This document shows, one piece after another, positions 8,499 to 16,943 of a DNA stretch of 64,000 bases. Source of the stretch: an uncultured Mycoplasmatota bacterium (GTDB lineage Bacteria; Bacillota_I; Bacilli_A; RF39; UBA660). The translations under genes were made by a program, and so were the position numbers. The notes under the pieces were generated by a model. The model was not told the origin of the DNA. It saw only the letters and a list, made by a program, of their open reading frames with translations, and did no database searches. How positions within the stretch are numbered: position 1 is the first letter of the stretch; each line of letters starts with the position of its first letter. The DNA lies in NCBI GenBank assembly GCA_900545005.1, contig UQXO01000004.1:36836-100835 (forward strand). Reading direction: 5' to 3'.

Positions 8499-9257
8499 TT
8501 ATAAAAATAAGATAAATAAAGATAATAATAAACCTATTAAGATATGCCACCTTCTCTGATAACTCACGGCTTCTGGTAGTATTTCTAAAAAAGAAATAGT
8601 AATCATCAAAATACCCACGAAGTATAACATTATATTAAGAAATAAAATACTAATAAACGGTTTTAAAAATAACCAAGTAATAATGGCTCCGAAAGGTTCA
8701 GCCACTCCCGATAAAAAAGTATATAATAAGGCTTTCTTACGATTACTGGTACTATAGTAGATTGGAACAGCAATACAGATACCCTCTGGTAAGTTGTGAG
8801 CCGCAATCGATAAGGCTATCTTTAAACCTAATTTTTTATTAGCCAGACTAGAAGTAAAGACAATTATTCCTTCCGGTAAGTTATGTAAAAGTAAACTTGC
8901 CATACTTAAGATTCCTACTGTATATAAGTGATTATTATCTTTAAATTTAGTTTTAAAAAAATGAACGAATACCATTACCAATATGGGTATCATTATGACA
9001 ATTAATAAAGCTCTATTAATCTTTAAATTACTAAAAAAGTAATTAATAGAAATTGGTATTAATTCCTTAAGACTTATTAAACTCATTACTCCCATGGCAA
9101 AAGAAAGAGCAACACTTATTACCTCTCTTACCCTACTCTTACTAAAATAAGTAAAGAAAATTCCTAAATTAGTGGCCGCTCCCGCTAAAATAGCCATCAC
9201 AATCGCATTTTTGGCATCCATAATCATCACATTAATATTATTCCGATGAAAACCCAT
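8499..9257 (-). CDS. ZIP-family metal transporter (ZupT-like)
   Basis: The 252-residue protein has about eight membrane segments. Two copies of the HNLPEG motif, one in the fourth and one in the fifth helix, form the metal-binding core of ZIP transporters. This points to uptake of zinc or another divalent metal; substrate specificity cannot be read. Upstream of the ATG at 9257 there is only a weak TTTGGT, and an ATG at codon 11 is a possible alternative. It stands alone, divergent from the small basic protein gene. Confidence 0.9.
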   Translation of the reverse strand: MGFHRNNINVMIMDAKNAIVMAILAGAATNLGIFFTYFSKSRVREVISVALSFAMGVMSLISLKELIPISINYFFSNLKINRALLIVIMIPILVMVFVHFFKTKFKDNNHLYTVGILSMASLLLHNLPEGIIVFTSSLANKKLGLKIALSIAAHNLPEGICIAVPIYYSTSNRKKALLYTFLSGVAEPFGAIITWLFLKPFISILFLNIMLYFVGILMITISFLEILPEAVSYQRRWHILIGLLLSLFILFL

Positions 9258-9322
9258 AAATTACCAAACATTTTATAGTATTATTTTTTTCAATTAATCC
9301 ACAATATAATTAGGAGGTCAAA

Positions 9323-9463
9323 ATGAATTCAAAAAATAATGCAAGAAACAATGCTAAGAACAATGCTCGTAATAAAGCAAAAAGTTCTACTAGATGTCAT
9401 AACACTGCTAAAAATAACAGTAAATGTCATGCAAAATCCAATGAATTAAATGATGAAATTTAG
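9323..9463 (+). CDS. Small basic Asn/Lys-rich protein (46 residues)
   Basis: A strong AGGAGG (9312-9317) precedes the ATG at 9323. The product has near-repeats of N-A-R/K (ARNNAKNNARNKAK) and two Cys-His pairs in TRCH and SKCH, and an acidic end. The size and composition recall small acid-soluble or minor spore proteins, which bind DNA or act as amino-acid reserves, but no family signature is visible. The window carries several sporulation genes, which keeps that idea open. It is not similar to its neighbours. Confidence 0.68.
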   Translation: MNSKNNARNNAKNNARNKAKSSTRCHNTAKNNSKCHAKSNELNDEI

Positions 9464-9476
9464 TTCAAATCCTTAA

Positions 9477-10370
9477 TTATTTATGACTGCGAGGATGATA
9501 TTCTTCGTAGTCCTTTTTTAATTTTTCATCAATAAGATGCGTATATATCTGGGTTGTCTTTAAATCTTCATGACCAAGTAACTCCTGAATAATCCTAATA
9601 TTAGCACCGTTCTTAAGTAAAATCGTAGCAAAAGAATGTCTTAAAGTATGAGGAGATACTTCCTTTTTAATCCCCTTTTTACTACACTCTTCCTTAAGAA
9701 ATTTAAAGAAAGCTTGTCTTGTTATCTTTTTCCCATAACTAGAAATAAATAAGTACTCACTATCATTTTTCTTAAGTAAACTATTACGATAATATTCTAA
9801 ATACAATTTAGTATAATATAAAGCCTCATCATCAATCGGAACAATTCGTTCCTTCCTCCCCTTCCCCAAAACCCTTAAATAACACTCAGAAAAATCAATA
9901 TCACTTACCCGAAGATTAGTAAGCTCACTAATACGTAAACCTGTCGCAATCAACAGTTCTAACATCGCCTTATTCCGATAATCTTTAGGTTTCTTTAAAT
10001 CAATAGCTAGTAAAGTTTTTATTTCTTCCGATGTTAAATATTCCGGTAAATTTTGCTCTAATTTAGGCATAATTAACTTATCACAAGGATTAACTTGGAT
10101 AATAGACTCTCTTGTTAAAAAGCCATAAAGAGATCTTAAAACCGTAATATGATGAGCCATACTCCTCCTACTTAAAGCTTCTAAAGTGCTTAAATACTTC
10201 AAAATATCATTATCATTCATCTTTAAATAATTTCTATTATAATTATATAAGTCTTTGATATCTTCTTTATAAGAAGCTAAAGTATTCCTACTAAGATTTT
10301 TCTCATATAAAAGATAATCTAAGTATTTATTAAGATATTCATCATTAAGAAAATTTACTTCTTTATCCAT
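9477..10370 (-). CDS. xerD: Tyrosine recombinase, XerC/XerD type
   Basis: The 297-residue protein has the SAM-like N-terminal core-binding domain (about 10-95) and a catalytic domain with Arg146 (TGLRISEL), Lys170, His241 and Arg244 (HTLRHSF), His267 (LGHED) and nucleophile Tyr276 (TQIYTH). The full catalytic set and length fit the Xer recombinases that resolve chromosome dimers at dif. AAAGGAG precedes the ATG. No integron, phage or inverted attachment sites are visible nearby. XerC and XerD cannot be told apart here. Confidence 0.9.
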   Translation of the reverse strand: MDKEVNFLNDEYLNKYLDYLLYEKNLSRNTLASYKEDIKDLYNYNRNYLKMNDNDILKYLSTLEALSRRSMAHHITVLRSLYGFLTRESIIQVNPCDKLIMPKLEQNLPEYLTSEEIKTLLAIDLKKPKDYRNKAMLELLIATGLRISELTNLRVSDIDFSECYLRVLGKGRKERIVPIDDEALYYTKLYLEYYRNSLLKKNDSEYLFISSYGKKITRQAFFKFLKEECSKKGIKKEVSPHTLRHSFATILLKNGANIRIIQELLGHEDLKTTQIYTHLIDEKLKKDYEEYHPRSHK

Positions 10371-10562
10371 ATTTATTCTCCTTTAATCTTTTTATCTTAA
10401 CTCTAATTTTATCATAAACTTATCTCTTAAAGAATTTTTAATTACTAAAATACTAGTTAATTTTAAAAAGAAAGTCTATTTATGATATAATAAATACTGT
10501 TTTAACAAGTATAAAACTAATATATAGAAAGGTAATTGATAATTTTTATCAAACTAAATAAT

Positions 10563-11762
10563 ATGGAAACACTAGCAAATAAATATCGCCCTCAGTCTTT
10601 AGAAGAGGTCGTTGGTCAAAAGCATTTAATCGGACCGAATAAAATTTTATCAAATATGGTTCAAAATAAGAAGATTTTTTCTATGATTTTATATGGTAAA
10701 CCAGGAATTGGCAAAACTTCTATTGCTTATGCTTTAGTTAATTCCTATGATAAAAAATATAAGTTCTTAAATGCTACTTCATCTAGAAAAGAAGACTTTC
10801 TAATTGCCATTGAAGAGGCTAAAATGTATAAGGATTTAATCCTAGTTGTTGATGAAATTCATCGAATGAATAAAGATAAACAAGATATTTTACTTCCTCA
10901 TATTGAATCAGGTCTTATTATTTTAATTGGTCTTACGACTAGTAATCCTTATCATAAGATTAATCCTGCTATTCGTAGTCGTTGTCAAATCTTTGAATTA
11001 AAACCCCTAGAGAAAGAAGATATTATTACTTGTTTAAAAAGAGTTAGTGCTAAAGAAGACTTAACGGTTGAAGAAGAAGTTTACGCCGCCATTGCTAAAC
11101 TTAGTAGTGGTGATGTTAGAAACGCAATTAATTTGCTAGATGTCGCTAGTATGACTGTCCTAGATAAGAAAATAACAATGGAGACTATTAAAAATATTAG
11201 TTCGAAGTCATCGGTTTTCTTTGATAAAGATGACGATGGATATTATGATATCATCTCAGCTTTTCAAAAATCTATTCGAGGAAGTGATGCTGATGCTGCT
11301 ATCTACTACTTAGGAAGATTAATTGAAGCTGAAGACTTAGATATTATCTATCGCCGGATGAGTGTAATTGCTTATGAAGATATTGGTCTTGCTAATCCTT
11401 CGATGGGTCCCAAAGTAATGGCAGCCATTCATGCCGCAGAAATTTTAGGGCTACCTGAAGCTCGTATTCCTCTAGCTCAAGTAGTCTTAGAACTAGCTCT
11501 TTCTCCTAAGAGTAATTCCAGTGAAAATGCTATTGATAATGTTTTAAATGACATCAGAAGTGGCTCTACTGGGGAAGTCCCTGAACACCTTAAAACTACT
11601 TCACCTAATTATAAATATCCCCATAACTATCCTAAATACTGGGTTAAACAACAATATTTACCCGATGCCGTCAAAAATAAAAAATATTATTATCCAAGAC
11701 ATAGTAAGTATGAAGATACCCTAAATCTTGGTAATCAAGAGATGAAAAAAGAAACTAAATAA
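10563..11762 (+). CDS. rarA: RarA/MgsA AAA+ replication-associated ATPase
   Basis: RarA acts at stalled replication forks. The 399-residue protein has Walker A GKPGIGKT (45-52), Walker B VVDEIHRMN, a sensor region (TTSNPYHKINPAIRSR) and the C-terminal MgsA tetramerisation domain ending in PHNYPKYWVKQQYLP. The ATG at 10563 gives the N-terminus METLANKYRPQ expected for the family but lacks a ribosome site; a TTG at 10536 with AAAGG three bases before it would add nine residues. The gene is convergent with tcdA, the same neighbourhood as yrvM/yrvN in Bacillus. Confidence 0.94.
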   Translation: METLANKYRPQSLEEVVGQKHLIGPNKILSNMVQNKKIFSMILYGKPGIGKTSIAYALVNSYDKKYKFLNATSSRKEDFLIAIEEAKMYKDLILVVDEIHRMNKDKQDILLPHIESGLIILIGLTTSNPYHKINPAIRSRCQIFELKPLEKEDIITCLKRVSAKEDLTVEEEVYAAIAKLSSGDVRNAINLLDVASMTVLDKKITMETIKNISSKSSVFFDKDDDGYYDIISAFQKSIRGSDADAAIYYLGRLIEAEDLDIIYRRMSVIAYEDIGLANPSMGPKVMAAIHAAEILGLPEARIPLAQVVLELALSPKSNSSENAIDNVLNDIRSGSTGEVPEHLKTTSPNYKYPHNYPKYWVKQQYLPDAVKNKKYYYPRHSKYEDTLNLGNQEMKKETK

Positions 11763-11810
11763 CTGGTCTAACTTAATATATAAGTTTTTCCTTCTTAGTT
11801 TCTTTTTAAT
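11745..11810. terminator. Bidirectional terminator between rarA and tcdA
   Basis: A perfect 13-bp stem (11746-11758 with 11795-11807) has an A-run on one side and a T-run on the other. The loop holds a second small hairpin. It overlaps the ends of both convergent genes. Confidence 0.8.
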
Positions 11811-12495
11811 TTTCTAAATCTTTTAACCATTCTAGGATGATATGGCTAGCCATAAAAATACCCGCAACGCTAGGGACAAAAGGTGTTGAACCTGGAGTTC
11901 TATCATGGGTTTTAATCGGAAGCTCACTACTTGTAACTACCGTTAGCTTCTTTATTTTATTATCTTTGCAAAGGCGACGCATAATTTTAGCTAAAGGATC
12001 ATTATTAGTCTTATAAATGTCAGTAATTACAATCTTACTAGGATCTAGTCTATTTCCGGTTCCCATTGCACTTATAATAGGAATTTTTTGTTCTTTAGCA
12101 TACATTATTAAAGCCATTTTAGTTGTCACTGTATCACAACAATCTAAGATATAATCCGTATCAAGAGAAATATACTCTTTGATATTCTCTTTATTTAAGA
12201 AAACACTATGCACGGTAAAACAACCATCAGGATTAATACTTAATGCCCTAGCTTTGGCGACTTTTACTTTTTCTTCACCTAAGACTTCATAATTACTTAT
12301 TACTTGTCTATTTAGATTAGTTATATCAACTGTATCATTATCTATTATAATAATATTCTTAAGACCAAAACGAACTAAAGTTTCTAAAGCAAAACCCCCA
12401 ACGCCTCCAACACCAATCAAGACAATCTTTTTATTCTGAATACTTTTTAATTTATCTTCACTAATTAATTTTAATATTCTTGCATACTGTTCCAT
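11806..12495 (-). CDS. tcdA: tRNA threonylcarbamoyladenosine dehydratase TcdA
   Basis: TcdA is an E1-like enzyme that uses ATP to cyclise t6A at position 37 of ANN-decoding tRNAs. The 229-residue protein has the Rossmann loop GVGGVGG (28-34), the Asn-Arg of NLNRQV and the CsdL-type sequence RTPGSTPFVPSVAG near the end. Length and motifs match TcdA rather than ThiF or MoeB. GGAG lies nine bases before the ATG. The start is about 20 bases downstream of the 6S RNA candidate, so the two may share a promoter. Confidence 0.92.
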   Translation of the reverse strand: MEQYARILKLISEDKLKSIQNKKIVLIGVGGVGGFALETLVRFGLKNIIIIDNDTVDITNLNRQVISNYEVLGEEKVKVAKARALSINPDGCFTVHSVFLNKENIKEYISLDTDYILDCCDTVTTKMALIMYAKEQKIPIISAMGTGNRLDPSKIVITDIYKTNNDPLAKIMRRLCKDNKIKKLTVVTSSELPIKTHDRTPGSTPFVPSVAGIFMASHIILEWLKDLEN

Positions 12496-12515
12496 TTAAT
12501 TTACTCCATATAAAA

Positions 12516-12679
12516 ACCAAAGGGTGGTCTATTGTGATAAAAGCCCGCTTATCGCAGGTGGGTATACACATAAATTGTTTCAGGATCCTTGCATTTACAA
12601 GTATTCAACACCACAATTTAATTAGATTCCCGTATAATCACTTACTCGGTTTTATGTAAATAAACCATTTTCCTTTGGT
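12516..12679 (-). ncRNA. ssrS: 6S RNA candidate
   Basis: A 164-base minus-strand RNA starts with ACCAAAGG and ends with CCTTTGGT, a perfect 8-bp closing helix. A second helix follows inside (TGGTTTAT with ATAGACCA, one wobble). The 3' side carries a 5-bp hairpin (CCTGC, loop GATAA, GCGGG), and AAATTGT pairs with ACAATTT at the apical arm. This long rod with a central bubble is the 6S design, an inhibitor of sigma-A RNA polymerase. In Bacillus the 6S-1 gene lies next to yrvM (tcdA), exactly as here. The length is slightly under the usual 180-200. RNase P and SRP RNA do not fit. Confidence 0.75.
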
Positions 12680-12685
12680 AATTTA

Positions 12686-12714
12686 AGTGTATCATAAGAG
12701 CTTCTTATAAGCAA
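12686..12714 (-). promoter_or_regulatory. Sigma-A promoter of 6S RNA candidate
   Basis: On the minus strand, TTGCTT (12709-12714), a 17-base spacer and TACACT (12686-12691) lie six bases before the first base of the closing helix, so transcription would start at the RNA's 5' end. Confidence 0.65.
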
Positions 12715-12760
12715 GTCCTTTTGCTTATTTTAAGTCCTTTTTTTTCATCTTCATAGAGTT

Positions 12761-14524
12761 TTAATTCGTATGAATTTTCCATCTTTCATTAACATTACAG
12801 TTCGTTGAATATGGCATTGGATTAGGCATCTCTAATTTAATTATCATTGGTAATTTGAAAGCTCCTCCAAAGCCAACACAATTACCTGGTTGTAAAACTT
12901 TTTGTTTTTCAATAACATCTTGACTAATATTAGGAAGCATTGTTCTAATATATTCAATATCTTTAGGATGGGTCATTTTAAATATTAAGAAGTTACTACA
13001 CTGTGAAATAACCGTATCACTAATTTCAACTGGTCTCTGAGAAATAATATTTAATAAGACTCCATATTTTCTACCTTCTTTAGCAATTCTTTCAAAGATA
13101 TTATATCCTAAAAGAAAAGTATCAGCATCTTTAGAAACATAACGGTGAGCTTCTTCTAAGAATAAATGAAAAGGTATACTAGCTCTTTGGGTACGTGATT
13201 TAGCAAACTCAAAGAACATACGAGCATATATTTTAACCAAAACCTTCGCATAAGTATCATCCATATCTTCAAGATTAATGTTTATTATCTGGGCTTTTTT
13301 TCTATTAGGAGTTGCTACTAAAGAAGCAATATACTGGTCTAAAGTAATATAATTAGGATAATTAAAATAAGTCCCAACATTACTATTTAAAATTGAATTC
13401 AACCTAACTTTTAAAATACTAGCATCATCTCTAATGGCTTCATTATGTAAAAAGCCTTCACTAATCAAAGTAAATTCTAAGGCACTAGCAAAATCTTTTA
13501 AAGTATAATAAACTGGTTTTGCAGAAATTTTACCTTCTAAATCATCATTAATAAACTTTAAGATATACTCATTAATTAAGACTGATTCTCCAAAATTTCC
13601 ATGCGAATCTATTTCAAAACAATCACTAAATTTCCTTGTATACCCTACTCCTGGAATATCCGTATCAAAGTTAAACTCCTTAGTATGGCATACCTGAATA
13701 ACTTGAAAAACTTCATTCTTCTTCTCTTTAGTAGTTTCATTACTAAAAAGAATAGCCAATAATGCTTTCGCAATTAAATGATTCTTATACATTGTTGCCT
13801 CATCTGAGACATCCGCAAATACCTTAGCTAACTTTAAGGCTCTTTCAATAATAGGAATTTGCGTATGACTAGAAACTTGTAGTAACAAAGTCATATCATC
13901 TAAAGTTAATAAATGAACAGGTATTGATAGTCTTTGATCAGTAGCCTCCGTAGGATTTGTAGTAATAAACTTATAACTATAATTTGGATTTAATTCATTT
14001 AACTTTGAGAAAGCCGTTTTATATTCACCATAAGCATCAAAGATAAATATATTGGCATTATAAGCAATAAACTCTGGGTTTGAAAATAAATTCTGAACCA
14101 TTCTGGCAACCCCACACGATTTACCAGAACCTGAGTTACCAAATATTGCCATATGATTTGATAAGAGATCATTTATATCAACATAAACAGTATGTCCTTT
14201 ATAAATAGCTGATTGGCCTAAAATAAAGGTTTTATCACTATAAGAACCCATTAAACTCTGTAATTCTTCATCGTTTATTTGTCTTATTTTTGATGATAAG
14301 ACTGGTTTCCTAATAACCCCACTAATATATTTATTTCCAATAAATTCTCCTAAAAACCTTATTTTAATAATCTCATCATTAACTTCTTCTACTTCCCCTA
14401 AAATTCTTTGATTTTCCGCTTCAAAGACAACATTATTATTCATTAAGTCAACATCTTGACCAGGTTGGATAAGGGATTCAACATGAGCTTCTCCCTCTGT
14501 TATATATTTAATTTTTCCAAACAT
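12761..14524 (-). CDS. HerA-like AAA+ ATPase (DUF87)
   Basis: The 587-residue protein has an N-terminal HAS-barrel-like domain (about 1-90), Walker A GNSGSGKS (129-136), a DAYGEYK segment and the Walker B-like HLFLEEAHRYV, then a conserved Q-R region (NIISQRPVEIS). This is the HerA/FtsK-superfamily DNA translocase fold. In archaea HerA works with the nuclease NurA; no NurA or SIR2/DUF4297 partner is adjacent, so a defence system is not supported. AAAGGAG precedes the ATG. It is upstream of the 6S RNA on the same strand. Confidence 0.85.
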   Translation of the reverse strand: MFGKIKYITEGEAHVESLIQPGQDVDLMNNNVVFEAENQRILGEVEEVNDEIIKIRFLGEFIGNKYISGVIRKPVLSSKIRQINDEELQSLMGSYSDKTFILGQSAIYKGHTVYVDINDLLSNHMAIFGNSGSGKSCGVARMVQNLFSNPEFIAYNANIFIFDAYGEYKTAFSKLNELNPNYSYKFITTNPTEATDQRLSIPVHLLTLDDMTLLLQVSSHTQIPIIERALKLAKVFADVSDEATMYKNHLIAKALLAILFSNETTKEKKNEVFQVIQVCHTKEFNFDTDIPGVGYTRKFSDCFEIDSHGNFGESVLINEYILKFINDDLEGKISAKPVYYTLKDFASALEFTLISEGFLHNEAIRDDASILKVRLNSILNSNVGTYFNYPNYITLDQYIASLVATPNRKKAQIININLEDMDDTYAKVLVKIYARMFFEFAKSRTQRASIPFHLFLEEAHRYVSKDADTFLLGYNIFERIAKEGRKYGVLLNIISQRPVEISDTVISQCSNFLIFKMTHPKDIEYIRTMLPNISQDVIEKQKVLQPGNCVGFGGAFKLPMIIKLEMPNPMPYSTNCNVNERWKIHTN

Positions 14525-14611
14525 CTTTATTCTCCTTTATTCTTCTTATAAATAAATTATATCATTTACCTCTTAAAAGATAAACTTTTTTAAGCAATTT
14601 TTTATTTTTCC

Positions 14612-14642
14612 AAAATAAAACGACTACTATGGTAGCCATTTT
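14612..14642 (-). terminator. Terminator of glucosaminidase gene
   Basis: An 11-bp stem with two wobble pairs (14617-14627 with 14632-14642) and a 4-base loop is followed on the minus strand by a T-rich tract. It lies just after the stop codon. Confidence 0.78.
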
Positions 14643-14645
14643 ACA

Positions 14646-15458
14646 CTATAGGTTTAATAATTTTTCAACCGAAGTAATCTTAACTTCACTACTAAATTTA
14701 TTACGATAGCTATTAACATTACTTACCCAAGTTGGATTAGCCATCTTAACTCCATCAACTATTAATGGATTATATTTATAGCCAATCTGTTCAACCGTTT
14801 GTAAGCCTTGATCAAAGTAACTACTCTTAAGAAGCATAACATATTTATAAACACCATATTCAATAGATGGATAAGTAGTTAATCTTCCATTACTCATACC
14901 TCCAAAGATATTATTTTTATTTAACATACTTTGAGCCCCTAAATTACCTGTTTCAATCCAAGTAATAGCCTTTGCTGTCTTTAAATCAACACTTGGGTTT
15001 AAAGACACAAAATATTCAATTAGATTATAAATATATTCTTTTGAACAATCTTTATAAGAATAATTTCTTTTAAATAATTCACTCTTATTACTCTCTAAAG
15101 CGACAATAAACTCTAATAAAGCCGCATCAAAAGAAGCTTTATTATTCCCTGTTTGTAATAAATCTAATTCATTAAAACTAGTCTTATTAGCACTTCTTAT
15201 TTCACTAAGCAAAGTATTATAATCAATTCCAAACATCATCGCATAAAATTCATAAGTCTTCTCTTTAGCCGTAATATTTTCATTTATTTTATTTTCCGCA
15301 ATATCTTCAAGAGTCAATGTCTTATAAGTATCAATATTTGGTACAACAACAATACTTTCATAAGTTTTATTCTTCTTCATATTTAAAGTTATAGGGATTA
15401 TAATTGTAATTACTGATATAAATCCTATCAGGAAAATACTAATTACTTTCTTTTTCAT
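14646..15458 (-). CDS. Membrane-anchored glucosaminidase-like protein
   Basis: The 270-residue protein has an N-terminal membrane helix (about 5-25) and a C-terminal glucosaminidase-type lysozyme-fold domain: WIETGNLGA with the candidate catalytic Glu, NNIFGGM, and the closing NPTWVSNVNSYRNKF. Such enzymes cut the N-acetylglucosamine linkage in peptidoglycan. The lysozyme-like domain is about 120 residues and the preceding region is helical and unassigned. AGGAGGT precedes the ATG. It lies 57 bases after gatB on the same strand. Confidence 0.82.
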   Translation of the reverse strand: MKKKVISIFLIGFISVITIIIPITLNMKKNKTYESIVVVPNIDTYKTLTLEDIAENKINENITAKEKTYEFYAMMFGIDYNTLLSEIRSANKTSFNELDLLQTGNNKASFDAALLEFIVALESNKSELFKRNYSYKDCSKEYIYNLIEYFVSLNPSVDLKTAKAITWIETGNLGAQSMLNKNNIFGGMSNGRLTTYPSIEYGVYKYVMLLKSSYFDQGLQTVEQIGYKYNPLIVDGVKMANPTWVSNVNSYRNKFSSEVKITSVEKLLNL

Positions 15459-15515
15459 TTAAGACCTCCTAGTCTTATTATTTACCCATAATTTATTCTT
15501 TCATACCTAAATATG

Positions 15516-16943
15516 TTATTTTTCTAATTCTTCTTTTAAGATTTGTTTTGTCATAACTGGATTAGCTTTTCCTTTAGTTTGCTTCATCACTTGGCCAACA
15601 AAATAATCAAAAAGATTAGTACGTCCATTTAAGTAAGCTATCCTTTGCTCTTCATTATTCTTAATAATATCTATTATCATTGTTCTTAAAACTAATTCAT
15701 CAGATATCTGAGCATTTTCTTTAGAAATAAATTCTTTAGGTTCTTTTTTAGATTCTAAAGCCTTACTAAATACTTCTTTAGCTTGTTTATTCGATAAAGT
15801 TTTATCTTTAATAGCATCCGTTATCTGTCTTAACATCTCTGGAGTAATAAAGAAGTCTTTAATACTACTATTGTCTTTATTCAATTCGGTTACAATATTA
15901 ACTGTTATCCAGTTTGCCGCCATCTTAGAATCTATACCTATTATAACACACTTTTCAAAGTAATCCGCAATATTTCTATCCTTAATAAGAATACTAGCAT
16001 CATACTCATTAAGTCCTAAGTCATTAGTATACCTTTTTAAACGCTCTAGAGGAAGTTTAGGTATCTCATTGATTAATTCCTCTATCCAAGACTTATCAAG
16101 CTTATAAGGCGGAATATTAGGGTCTAAGAAGTACTTATAATCAATAGCATCTTCTTTCGTACGCATTCTAATAGTCGTATTAGTATCCTCGTCAAATCTT
16201 CTCGTCTCTTGAATTAACTCTTCCCCAGTATCTAAAGCATTTCTTTGTCTTTCTTCCTCATACTTAATAGCAGCCTCAATATTCTGAAAACCATTAACAT
16301 TCTTAATTTCTACTCTAGGCGTAACATACTCTCCTAAATTATTCTTTAGATTAATATTAACATCACATCTAATTTGACCCTTTTTCGTATCCGCATCTGA
16401 TATATCAGTATAACGATAACAATCACGAATATATTCTAAAAAAGCAATAACTTCTTTACTAGAATGAAAACAAGGTTCTGTAACAATTTCCAAAAGTGGT
16501 ACCCCAGCTCGGTTATAATCAATTGTTGTCATCTTCGCAAAATGATCTAAACTAGCTGAATCTTCTTCTAAATGGATATCATGAATTAAAACCTCAATTG
16601 TCTTATCATCAACTGGTATTTCTAATTTACCATTTACCCCTACCGGATTAGTACACTGCGTAATCTGATATCCTTTAGGTAAATCGGGATAATAATAATT
16701 CTTACGATCAAACTGCATAACCTTGGCAATCTTACAATTTAAAATATGAGCCATCTTAATCGCATGAGCAATACATTTCTTATTAACAATTGGTAAAGTC
16801 CCAGGAAATGCCATATCAACCGGAGAAACATAGACATTAGCCGTATCACTAAAACCATTTATTCCTTTAGAAAAAGCTTTAGCATGACTTTTTAACTCGC
16901 AGTGCATTTCAATTCCCACTACTAGTTGCAAATCCTTATTCAT
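15516..16943 (-). CDS. gatB: Asp/Glu-tRNA amidotransferase subunit B
   Basis: GatB activates Glu or Asp on the mischarged tRNA for transamidation. The 475-residue protein contains VGIEMHCEL, the YYYPDLPKGYQITQ signature and the GGATase C-terminal helical domain (Yqey-like). Length is standard. It overlaps gatA by eight bases and is the last gene of a gatCAB operon downstream of hisS. Its presence shows Gln-tRNA (and perhaps Asn-tRNA) is made by the indirect route. Confidence 0.97.
   Translation of the reverse strand: MNKDLQLVVGIEMHCELKSHAKAFSKGINGFSDTANVYVSPVDMAFPGTLPIVNKKCIAHAIKMAHILNCKIAKVMQFDRKNYYYPDLPKGYQITQCTNPVGVNGKLEIPVDDKTIEVLIHDIHLEEDSASLDHFAKMTTIDYNRAGVPLLEIVTEPCFHSSKEVIAFLEYIRDCYRYTDISDADTKKGQIRCDVNINLKNNLGEYVTPRVEIKNVNGFQNIEAAIKYEEERQRNALDTGEELIQETRRFDEDTNTTIRMRTKEDAIDYKYFLDPNIPPYKLDKSWIEELINEIPKLPLERLKRYTNDLGLNEYDASILIKDRNIADYFEKCVIIGIDSKMAANWITVNIVTELNKDNSSIKDFFITPEMLRQITDAIKDKTLSNKQAKEVFSKALESKKEPKEFISKENAQISDELVLRTMIIDIIKNNEEQRIAYLNGRTNLFDYFVGQVMKQTKGKANPVMTKQILKEELEK

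Noticed and set aside
12510..12760. RNase P, tmRNA or SRP RNA for the structured RNA
   Set aside because: The RNA is too short for RNase P or tmRNA and lacks the SRP tetraloop consensus; the position beside tcdA favours 6S RNA.
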